Of a stretch of DNA of 13,167 nt, positions 6,431 through 12,316 are shown piece by piece. The notes below the pieces were generated by a model that saw nothing but the letters and a program-made list of their open reading frames with translations, searched no databases and was not told where the DNA came from. Positions within the stretch are counted from its first letter, which is position 1. Each line of letters begins with the position of its first letter. The stretch is taken from contig JBFWKZ010000067.1 in the NCBI GenBank assembly GCA_050252415.1, forward strand, positions 1-13,167, in the 5' to 3' direction. Origin of the DNA: Heteroscillospira sp050252415. Its GTDB lineage: Bacteria; Bacillota; Clostridia; Oscillospirales; Oscillospiraceae. The position numbers and the translations under genes were made by a program.

Positions 6431-7468
6431 TTAAGCGACTTTTGTGATACCCAGGGTATCGCCTACGGATTTCATGGTGTCATATGCGGACTGGAGAGCC
6501 GCGCGGCTGTCCTCAAGGTTCATGCAGTTTGCTGCAGCGCCAAGAGCATCCATGCCGTCCAGATAGTCCTGATCGTTCATCACCCCGGACAGCGAGGCAT
6601 TCATCGCTTCCAGCGTGGCTTCATCGGTACCGGCGGGTGCAAAAATGTACAGATAGATAGGGAACTCAACATTGTAGCCCTGGCTGGCCAGCGTCTTGTA
6701 TTGGGGCGCAACGCCCTTTTTGTCATCAATGATACCCAGAACCTTGATCTTTCCATCAGTCTCATAAGAAATCGCATTGTTCAGGCTGCAGTTGCCAAGG
6801 CTGATAAAGCCGCCGGCGACGTTGGTCAGCTTTTCGGTTTCGTTTGCGGCTTCCACCATTTTAAAGTCCGCGCCGGAAACCTGCTCAATCTCGCCCCACA
6901 GGAACTCGGTGCTGCCGTTTGTCGCAATGGCGCAGGAGAGTTCGCCCGGATGCTCTTTAGCATATTGAATCATCTCATCAAAGGTATCATACGGTGCGTC
7001 GGGGCCGGCAATGATCGCCTGGACACCAAAATCTTCCATGCAGGCGACGACAGCCAAGTCTTCCGTCGGGTTAACTTCGGTGCCGCCGGTCAGGTAGGAG
7101 CAGACAATTCCGGTGTGCATGGCCAAAAGGTTATAGCCATTAGGCTTACTGTTTGCTATAGTGGTGAAAGCAACGGCGGAACTGTCGTAGTTCTGAACGA
7201 CGATGTTGGTGTCAACAAGCTTAGTCCAGGCGTTGGTAATATACCGGGTGTGCATATCGGTTCCGCCGCCGGCTTTACTAGCGCAATGAACGGTTATATT
7301 TTGCGACGGCCAATCTGAGGTGGCTGTTACCGCAGAACTTTCACCGGCAGACTCCGTAGCAGAAGCGGGGGTGGATTCGGATGTGCTGGGAGCCGTTCCG
7401 GAGGAACAACCTGCCAACATGGCAATCGTGAGGATGGCAGTGCAGAGAATGCCAAGGACTTTTTTCAT
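6431..7468 (-). CDS. tctC: Tripartite tricarboxylate transporter binding lipoprotein TctC
   Basis: TctC is the extracytoplasmic solute-binding protein that delivers carboxylates to TctAB. The start at 7466-7468 (MKKVLG) is chosen over one seven codons upstream (7489) because a GGGAG ribosome site at 7478-7482 precedes it and a signal peptide follows at once. The product is 345 residues. It has a K-K, hydrophobic core, LAGC lipobox with Cys21 as the lipid anchor, then a Ser/Thr/Ala-rich spacer. The mature domain opens with WPSQNITVHCASKAGGGTD, matching the family pattern for binding the carboxylate through a GGGTD loop. Closure-lobe segments such as NGYNLLAMHTG and VAGGFISLGNCSLNNAI also fit. 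It is the first gene of the operon tctC-tctB-tctA-esterase. The lipid anchor fits a Gram-positive cell. The ligand is not predictable from sequence. Confidence 0.95.
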   Translation of the reverse strand: MKKVLGILCTAILTIAMLAGCSSGTAPSTSESTPASATESAGESSAVTATSDWPSQNITVHCASKAGGGTDMHTRYITNAWTKLVDTNIVVQNYDSSAVAFTTIANSKPNGYNLLAMHTGIVCSYLTGGTEVNPTEDLAVVACMEDFGVQAIIAGPDAPYDTFDEMIQYAKEHPGELSCAIATNGSTEFLWGEIEQVSGADFKMVEAANETEKLTNVAGGFISLGNCSLNNAISYETDGKIKVLGIIDDKKGVAPQYKTLASQGYNVEFPIYLYIFAPAGTDEATLEAMNASLSGVMNDQDYLDGMDALGAAANCMNLEDSRAALQSAYDTMKSVGDTLGITKVA

Positions 7469-7546
7469 TTTGATTTCTCCCTTTCTCAATTTTCGTGTAT
7501 TTCACAAGACACTTCATTTTGATTTTGTTATGGAATAATGTGTAAA

Positions 7547-7552
7547 ATTATA
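7547..7552 (-). promoter_or_regulatory. Possible -10 element of the tct promoter
   Basis: On the minus strand this reads TATAAT, a full -10 match, about 80 bases before the tctC start. The hexamer 17 bases upstream (TGTAAT) is a poor -35. That would fit a promoter needing an activator such as a LysR-type protein. A small palindrome, ATGTA-T-TACAT, lies at 7566-7576, across that -35 region. Confidence 0.4.
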
Positions 7553-7565
7553 ATATTTCAGAGCA

Positions 7566-7576
7566 ATGTATTACAT
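7566..7576. promoter_or_regulatory. Short palindrome at the tct -35 region
   Basis: ATGTATTACAT is a perfect 5+1+5 palindrome placed where a LysR-type activator would be expected to contact a promoter with a weak -35 box. It is short and AT-rich, so chance occurrence is quite possible. Confidence 0.25.
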
Positions 7577-7626
7577 AAAATGATTTGTCCTGCAACATAT
7601 ATTAGTATATCCCACCTTTAATCCGC

Positions 7627-7655
7627 TTGACAATCGCCAGTTTCTTATATATGAT
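7627..7655 (+). promoter_or_regulatory. Near-consensus sigma-A promoter for the LysR pair
   Basis: TTGACA (7627-7632) and TATGAT (7650-7655) are spaced exactly 17 bases, 11 of 12 positions matching consensus. It points toward the first lysR, placing the transcript start near 7662 and giving a leader of about 105 bases. The inverted repeat at 7655-7705 begins at the last base of the -10 box and covers the start site. Confidence 0.7.
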
Positions 7656-7705
7656 ATGCATAAAAATTATATAAATTTTTTCTTGATTTATAATTTTTAT
7701 GTATA
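7655..7705. promoter_or_regulatory. 17-bp inverted repeat, candidate LysR operator
   Basis: The left arm TATGCATAAAAATTATA (7655-7671) and right arm TATAATTTTTATGTATA (7689-7705) are reverse complements at 16 of 17 positions, with a 17-base spacer. The inner 13 bases match perfectly. The element covers the predicted transcript start of the lysR pair and lies between the divergent lysR and tctC promoters. A protein bound here would block lysR transcription, as in LysR-type autorepression. The region is AT-rich, but an arm this long is unlikely by chance. Formation as an RNA hairpin in the leader is also possible, though it would be weak. Confidence 0.6.
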
Positions 7706-7768
7706 GTTAGCAGAAGTTTAAGCATAGCGGTATTCGGCTTACTTTGAGCCGAAGGGAAGGAAACGCCG

Positions 7769-8785
7769 ATGAATACCAAGCAATTGCCTTATATCGTTGC
7801 GATTGCCAACAAGGGGAGTCTTTCCGCTGCGGCGGCTCAGCTCAATATTTCGCAGCCGGCTTTGAGCAATTATTTGGCGGATTTACATGCTCAATATGGC
7901 GTTGAATTTTTTACAAGGCAAAACAAGCAGCTTTATCCCACTCCGGCCGGACAGATCTATATTGCCGCCGCTTGCAAGATACTCGAATTGCAGGCACAGG
8001 CAGCCGCATCGATTCAAATGCTGCAGCAGGGCGCCTACCATCAGCTTCGCATCGGCGTAACGCCGCACCGCGGCGCGCGGCTCATGGCCTCACTTTACCC
8101 GCAATTCAACAAAATGTTTCCCCAGACAGAACTCATCATTAAAGAGGGATATGCCGACCAGCTCATGAGCTATGTATTAAGCGGAGAAACAGACTATTCT
8201 TTATCCACATTTTTAGAGAACGAAAAAACATCTGATGATCTGGAATTCCTCCCCATCTGCGAAGAGGATGTCCTGCTATCTGTGCCGACCTTCATCCCGG
8301 CTCCCCATTCGGGAAAATCCATAGACGGAAAGGCCCCTTTAGTCGATCTTGCAGACTTTCAAAGCATGCCTTTCGTCATGATGGGAAAGAACACGACGCT
8401 GGGACAATTGAGCTTGAAATGCTGCAAAGAAGCCGGCTTTTCACCCACGATTGTCTACTGTTCCAGCAATGTCATGTTTGTCGATGCGATGATTCGTTCC
8501 GGGGCAGGCGTTGGACTTATTCCCGGACAGTATGCTGTTCCTGCGGATGAAGTCTCTTATTATCGGCTGCAAACGCCGTCACCCTTTTGTACTTGCTTTA
8601 TCACCCGCAGAGGGCATACCTATATTCCTCAAATGCGTTATTTGGTTTATCTGTTTATGAAATCCTGCATTGAGAATTCCTGCTACCACTTCTGCTTTGG
8701 TCCAGATTTAAACGCTATTGTAGATGAATTTGAAAATGTTCCGCTACTTCCGACAGGCAAGGAGGGCGTGCATTATGGATATTAA
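7769..8785 (+). CDS. LysR-type transcriptional regulator, first of an overlapping pair
   Basis: The N-terminal 60 residues form a LysR winged helix-turn-helix: FVAIA-like opening IVAIANKGSLSAAAAQLN, recognition helix ISQPALSNYLADL, then FFTRQNKQLYPTPAG. The effector-binding region runs from about 90 to 300 (LRIGVTPHRGARLM, FVMMGKNTTLGQLS, SGAGVGLIPG). The ATG at 7769 has AGGGAAGGA at 7753-7761. At 338 residues it is about 30-40 longer than typical LysR proteins. The extra length is a C-terminal tail with several cysteines (SCIENSCYHFCFG) and an acidic end. It is divergent from tctC, the classic arrangement for a LysR activator of the neighbouring operon, and overlaps the next lysR by 11 bases. 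The probable targets are the tct operon and its own promoter. The effector is unknown, perhaps the imported carboxylate. Confidence 0.93.
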   Translation: MNTKQLPYIVAIANKGSLSAAAAQLNISQPALSNYLADLHAQYGVEFFTRQNKQLYPTPAGQIYIAAACKILELQAQAAASIQMLQQGAYHQLRIGVTPHRGARLMASLYPQFNKMFPQTELIIKEGYADQLMSYVLSGETDYSLSTFLENEKTSDDLEFLPICEEDVLLSVPTFIPAPHSGKSIDGKAPLVDLADFQSMPFVMMGKNTTLGQLSLKCCKEAGFSPTIVYCSSNVMFVDAMIRSGAGVGLIPGQYAVPADEVSYYRLQTPSPFCTCFITRRGHTYIPQMRYLVYLFMKSCIENSCYHFCFGPDLNAIVDEFENVPLLPTGKEGVHYGY

Positions 8786-9701
8786 GGTAATGGAATATTT
8801 GATTGAAATAGCAGAGCAAAAAAGTATTTCGCGCGCTGCCGAGCGATTCTATCTTTCGCAGCCGGCGCTTTCACGCTGCCTTGCTAAGGTGGAAAAATCA
8901 GTGGGGTCTAAATTATTTACTCGAAACCACAACGAAATGGTTTTAACCGATCCCGGAAAGATTTATTTGAACAGTGCCCGCGCGATCCTTCACACCTACT
9001 ATCAGATGGAAAAACAGTTGAGAACGATGCAGCCTGAAAATAAACATCTTCTGCGCTTGGTTTTGGATCCTGTGGAATATTCATCTTATTCTGAGGATTT
9101 ACGTCTGGCGTTTCATGCGCGGCTTCCTGAGATCGATATACAAATTTCTTCAGGAAATGCTGAAAGTGCTCAGGCTGCTATATCCGGGAGAAAAGCCGAT
9201 ATTGCCGTTATTCTTTGCACACAGGAGAGCGCTGCAACGGCAGATGATTGCATGCTGTTGGAGGACGAATATGTTTTGGCAGTTCCTGCAGGGGACTCTT
9301 CAGATGAGTTTAACCCCAACGGATCCGTTTTGCAGCTGGTTGGGGACCGCCAATTGATTTTGAGTCCGGGAAACAGCTCATATCGACTGATTGAGCAGCA
9401 AATCCTCAAAGATCATAAATTCATTCCGCGCGCGGTATGTGAAGTAAGCAATCATGCCGCCGCTATCTCGTTGGTCTGTTCCGGGTTCGGAGTTTCCATC
9501 TTGCCAAAATCTGCTGTCAACAACTTCACATCGACTGTACATGCCTATCCTCTTTCTCCTGTACACTCTTTTCAGGTGCTTCTTGTCGCTTCTCCTGATT
9601 TTGCCTCTTCTCAAATTGTCGGCAGTATCTCTTCAATCTTGTCTTCCGTTTTCAATTTTGACGACCATTTCGCGAATAAATCAAAAATGGATGTCGTTTG
9701 A
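8775..9701 (+). CDS. LysR-type transcriptional regulator, second of an overlapping pair
   Basis: The start is ATG at 8775, with AAGGAGG at 8759-8765 inside the end of the preceding lysR. An in-frame ATG at 8724 would add 17 residues (beginning NLKMFRYF) ahead of the normal LysR N-terminus and has no good ribosome site. The 308-residue product is of standard length. Its winged helix-turn-helix reads MEYLIEIAEQKSISRAAERF, then YLSQPALSRCLAKVE and LFTRNHNEMVLTDPGKIYL. The effector domain follows from about residue 90, with the typical late motif SLVCSGFGVSILPKSAV. It overlaps the first lysR by 11 bases (stop TAA at 8783-8785), so the two are probably translationally coupled and made in similar amounts. 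It may control the TRAP/amidohydrolase operon that faces it, or form mixed dimers with the first regulator. Confidence 0.93.
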   Translation: MDIKVMEYLIEIAEQKSISRAAERFYLSQPALSRCLAKVEKSVGSKLFTRNHNEMVLTDPGKIYLNSARAILHTYYQMEKQLRTMQPENKHLLRLVLDPVEYSSYSEDLRLAFHARLPEIDIQISSGNAESAQAAISGRKADIAVILCTQESAATADDCMLLEDEYVLAVPAGDSSDEFNPNGSVLQLVGDRQLILSPGNSSYRLIEQQILKDHKFIPRAVCEVSNHAAAISLVCSGFGVSILPKSAVNNFTSTVHAYPLSPVHSFQVLLVASPDFASSQIVGSISSILSSVFNFDDHFANKSKMDVV

Positions 9702-9823
9702 GACAGCTCGTATGCGCTGTCCCCGACTGTTAAATTTATTGTGAAGGACATTTTCCGTTTCAGAATAAGCCCTCCGCTGGCCGGACCTTTTCTTATGCCG
9801 AAAGCGTTCCGCTTTAATCCATA

Positions 9824-9881
9824 ATTTTACCCTCAGATAGGTCAGTACCAAACAAAGCACTGACCAATCTGAGGGTAAAAT
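9824..9881. terminator. Long palindrome between convergent genes, possible bidirectional terminator
   Basis: ATTTTACCCTCAGAT (9824-9838) and GGTCAGT (9840-9846) pair with ACTGACC (9859-9865) and ATCTGAGGGTAAAAT (9867-9881). This makes a 23-position stem with a single A-A mismatch and a 12-base loop. It lies between the second lysR and the convergent amidohydrolase gene. The outer arms give AAAAT/ATTTT on both sides, so it could stop transcription from either direction, although the T-runs are only four long. The stem is longer than a usual terminator, so a small mobile palindromic element is an alternative. Confidence 0.55.
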
Positions 9882-9929
9882 ACCTGCAAATCGGGTAGCA
9901 GTATAGAAATATAAAGATAAGAAAAAAGC

Positions 9930-11066
9930 CTAATTGAAATCCGCCTGGCAATACATGATTTTTCCGTTTTTGATCGTCATTTGGGGGACAATGATCGCAT
10001 TGCCTAGAAGTTCATTGACAGACGTGTGATCGTAATATTTGACAGGCTGCTCTTTTATCTTGAATATCGTGATGTCGGCGGGCGTATCTTCTGCCATTGA
10101 GGCCAGCGATTCCATGTGAATCAGCTTTGCCGGCATCAGAACCACCGCATCCAAGATCTGGTTTAGGGGCATACCGAAGGTCAGATATTTTGACAGCACT
10201 CTTGGCAGACTGTGAAGAGGCTCTAAAAATAGGGAGGTCATATTTAAATCCGAACTTATGATGTCCGGGAAAAATCCGTGTCTGATGGCGCTTCCGGCGA
10301 CAAGAAGATCAAAATTATTGCGGCCGTTGCAAGCGTCAAACAGCACGCCGCGTTCGCGCGCTTCCAGGACCCCGGGCCGCACAGACCCATCGGACGTCAG
10401 AATGTTTTCCTTCCCCTTGTTCTGATACATGTGACATAACACATCGCCGCGGCGCAGGATGCTGCAGAGCTTTTCCAGATCCATAGCGGGATCTGTGCAG
10501 TGTACCACAACATTGCAGCCCACTTGATCGGCAATTTCAATCGTTTTTTTCAGCGAATGTTCCGCCAACTCCGGCGCAACGATGCCGTTTGATATCCGCG
10601 TTTTTAATCCGACAAGCTGCTCCGGATATTTTTCAAACAGCTTTTCTATGCGGTCGGCATCAAAATTGGCGGGGTCCAGATTTTCATAATACCCGTCCGT
10701 CAGCTGACCGCCCGATGCGACATGCAGCAGGCTTTTCAGGCGGACATCTGCGCCGGATATGATGCTTTTTTCAAACTGCTCATAAGTTGACACGCCGCAA
10801 GTCCCGCCATCCACCGCCGTCGTTATCCCGCAGCAGAACGACGTTGCGTCGGGATTGACGCCGTTGTCCGCGCCGCCGTTAAAATAGTGGACATGATAGT
10901 CGATAAAACCGGGGGTGACATAGCACCCTTCGGCATTGATTTCAGTGTAATTTGTATCGTTATCAAATGATGCTTTTCTGTCATCGGTTATGTATACATC
11001 GCCAAAGTAAAACGCTTTTCTGGCAGGGTCATACACTTTCCCATTTTTAATCATTAATGCACTCAA
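9930..11066 (-). CDS. Metal-dependent amidohydrolase, cog3964 dihydroorotase-like family
   Basis: This 378-residue amidohydrolase-superfamily enzyme has all metal-site signatures of the binuclear type: HVH (His58, His60) after GFIDY, the probable carboxylated Lys155 in GLKTR, His189 in VVVHC, His212 in CHMY, and the catalytic Asp273 in SSDLN. Its pattern fits the group often called EF_0837/AHA_3915 or cog3964, long mislabelled dihydroorotase. Characterised members (Atu3266, Oant2987) hydrolyse acetyl-(R)-mandelate and related acetylated hydroxy or amino acids, so pyrimidine synthesis is unlikely. The best start is TTG at 11064-11066, with GAGGAAG at 11073-11079; ATG at 11052-11054 is four codons inside and too far from that site. 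It is the last gene after dctM and dctP, so it probably acts on the TRAP substrate in the cytosol. The exact substrate is unknown. Confidence 0.88.
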   Translation of the reverse strand: MSALMIKNGKVYDPARKAFYFGDVYITDDRKASFDNDTNYTEINAEGCYVTPGFIDYHVHYFNGGADNGVNPDATSFCCGITTAVDGGTCGVSTYEQFEKSIISGADVRLKSLLHVASGGQLTDGYYENLDPANFDADRIEKLFEKYPEQLVGLKTRISNGIVAPELAEHSLKKTIEIADQVGCNVVVHCTDPAMDLEKLCSILRRGDVLCHMYQNKGKENILTSDGSVRPGVLEARERGVLFDACNGRNNFDLLVAGSAIRHGFFPDIISSDLNMTSLFLEPLHSLPRVLSKYLTFGMPLNQILDAVVLMPAKLIHMESLASMAEDTPADITIFKIKEQPVKYYDHTSVNELLGNAIIVPQMTIKNGKIMYCQADFN

Positions 11067-11093
11067 GAAAGACTTCCTCTCTGCCGTTTCGTA

Positions 11094-11127
11094 AGGACAA
11101 TGGGGGGGTAAGCCCCCCCATTGTCCT
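11094..11127. promoter_or_regulatory. Perfect 15-bp GC-rich hairpin between dctP and amidohydrolase
   Basis: AGGACAATGGGGGGG (11094-11108) pairs perfectly with 11113-11127 around a four-base loop, including a seven G-C run. In the minus direction no T-run follows, so it is not an ordinary terminator. Placed 24 bases after the dctP stop and 27 before the amidohydrolase start, it probably protects the dctP message from 3' exonucleases and lowers expression of the hydrolase. That role is inferred. Confidence 0.65.
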
Positions 11128-11151
11128 GCTCAATTATTTTATTCAGGGATT

Positions 11152-12243
11152 TCAGGATGCCGCTTTGACCGCATCAAGGGCCTTGTCGACGAGCTCGTCG
11201 CCGAGGTCACCCCGGACCATGTCATAAACAACCTGGGCCTTATCCTGGAAGTTGGCAAGCTCATCTTCCGACAGCGTGATGATCTCGCAGCCCGCGTCGA
11301 TACAGGTTTGCTTATCTTCGGCAATACTCTCGTCCGACATGCTGTTGCCGTATTGGACGGCCTCTGCCGCACACTCGTCAACAAGGGCTCTCACGTTGTC
11401 GGGCAGACCCTCATAGAGGGCGTTGTTCATAAAGAACGTAATAATGTGGCCGATATGGTTTGTCTCGATAATATACTTCTGAACTTCCTGGAAGTTGTTG
11501 CCGACAATGTTCATGTAGGGATTTTCCTCACCGTCGATTGTACCCTGCTGCAGGCTCATAAAGACTTCGGTAAACTGCATCGGCGTTGCGTTTGCGCCCA
11601 GAGCGTTCCAGTAAGCCACATGGTATGGATTGGTCATGGTACGGATCTTCTGACCGGCGAGATCCGCAACGGAATGGACCGGCTTGTTGCTGGTGAGCTG
11701 GCGGAAGCCGGCGTCGGCATAACCGAGCATCATAATGCCGCCCTCTTTGTTATAGGTGTTCATAACATCAATAAAGTCGCTGGAGAGGACCTTGCGCATA
11801 ACATCAATGCTGGGGAAGAGGTTGGGCAGATCGAAAATGGCTTCCTCCGGGACGAAGTCCACGAGATCGGTGGTCATTCCGGTTCCAATATCGACGGAAC
11901 CTGCGACAACCGCCTGGGTAAATTCGGAGGTGTTGCCGAGCTGACCTGCCGGGTAGATGTCAACCGTGATCTTGCCGCCGCTTCTTTCATTGATCAACGT
12001 GGCAAATTTATCAACGATCTTGTAGTTGGTGGTGGTTTCAGCGACAGTCATTGCAGCTGTCCAGTTATAGGTTTCACTGATACCGGCATCGGGCGCCGAT
12101 GACTCCGGGGGAGAGGTTTCTGGGGCGGTGGACTCTGGGGCGGTGGATTCTGGGACAGTGGACTCTTTGGCTTGGCTGCCTCCGCATCCGACGAGGGCGA
12201 GGATCATCATGAGGGCCAGCGCGAACGCAAGAATTTTTTTCAT
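11152..12243 (-). CDS. dctP: TRAP transporter substrate-binding lipoprotein DctP
   Basis: DctP-type proteins bind organic acids outside the membrane and hand them to the DctQ/DctM permease, which is driven by an ion gradient. The 363-residue product has a signal peptide with lipobox LVGC (lipid on Cys20). A spacer of PEST-like repeats (STVPESTAPESTAPETS, about 28-50) reaches away from the membrane. The DctP domain follows: YPAGQLGNTSEF, then AGQKIRTMTNPYHVAYWNAL carrying the arginine that normally holds the ligand carboxylate, and TPMQFTEVFMSLQQGTIDGEENP, a hallmark of the family. AAGGAGT at 12252-12258 supports the ATG. It lies 73 bases after dctM, which is unusual because dctP is more often the first gene. 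Regulation may come from the neighbouring LysR pair. Confidence 0.96.
   Translation of the reverse strand: MKKILAFALALMMILALVGCGGSQAKESTVPESTAPESTAPETSPPESSAPDAGISETYNWTAAMTVAETTTNYKIVDKFATLINERSGGKITVDIYPAGQLGNTSEFTQAVVAGSVDIGTGMTTDLVDFVPEEAIFDLPNLFPSIDVMRKVLSSDFIDVMNTYNKEGGIMMLGYADAGFRQLTSNKPVHSVADLAGQKIRTMTNPYHVAYWNALGANATPMQFTEVFMSLQQGTIDGEENPYMNIVGNNFQEVQKYIIETNHIGHIITFFMNNALYEGLPDNVRALVDECAAEAVQYGNSMSDESIAEDKQTCIDAGCEIITLSEDELANFQDKAQVVYDMVRGDLGDELVDKALDAVKAAS
12107..12172 (-). repeat. Short in-frame repeats coding the DctP linker
   Basis: The stretch is a degenerate tandem repeat with a 12-15-base period, built on GGCGGTGGACTCTGG-like units (read on the + strand). It codes for the (S)T-A/V-P-E-S pattern of the DctP spacer. 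Such repeats can change copy number by slippage and alter spacer length without breaking the frame. The unit boundaries are approximate. Confidence 0.55.
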
Positions 12244-12316
12244 CTTTAAATACTCCTTCCATTTTTTAGTTTTATTAAAAAACTATAAAAACTAATTGAT
12301 TGACCCCTATTGCCGC

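Noticed and set aside
6377..7318. 313-codon open frame on the + strand opposite tctC
   Set aside because: It is the antisense of a well-supported tctC gene; its length comes from tctC codon bias and it shows no protein family features.
8724..8774. Upstream ATG for the second lysR gene
   Set aside because: It adds 17 residues ahead of a standard LysR N-terminus and lacks a ribosome site, while AAGGAGG precedes the ATG at 8775.
11308..12102. 264-codon open frame on the + strand opposite dctP
   Set aside because: Antisense shadow of dctP, with no ribosome site and no family motifs.
12267..12285. TAGTTTT/AAAACTA hairpin between dctM and dctP
   Set aside because: A seven-base, all-weak stem in AT-rich DNA with no T-run in the minus direction; probably chance.
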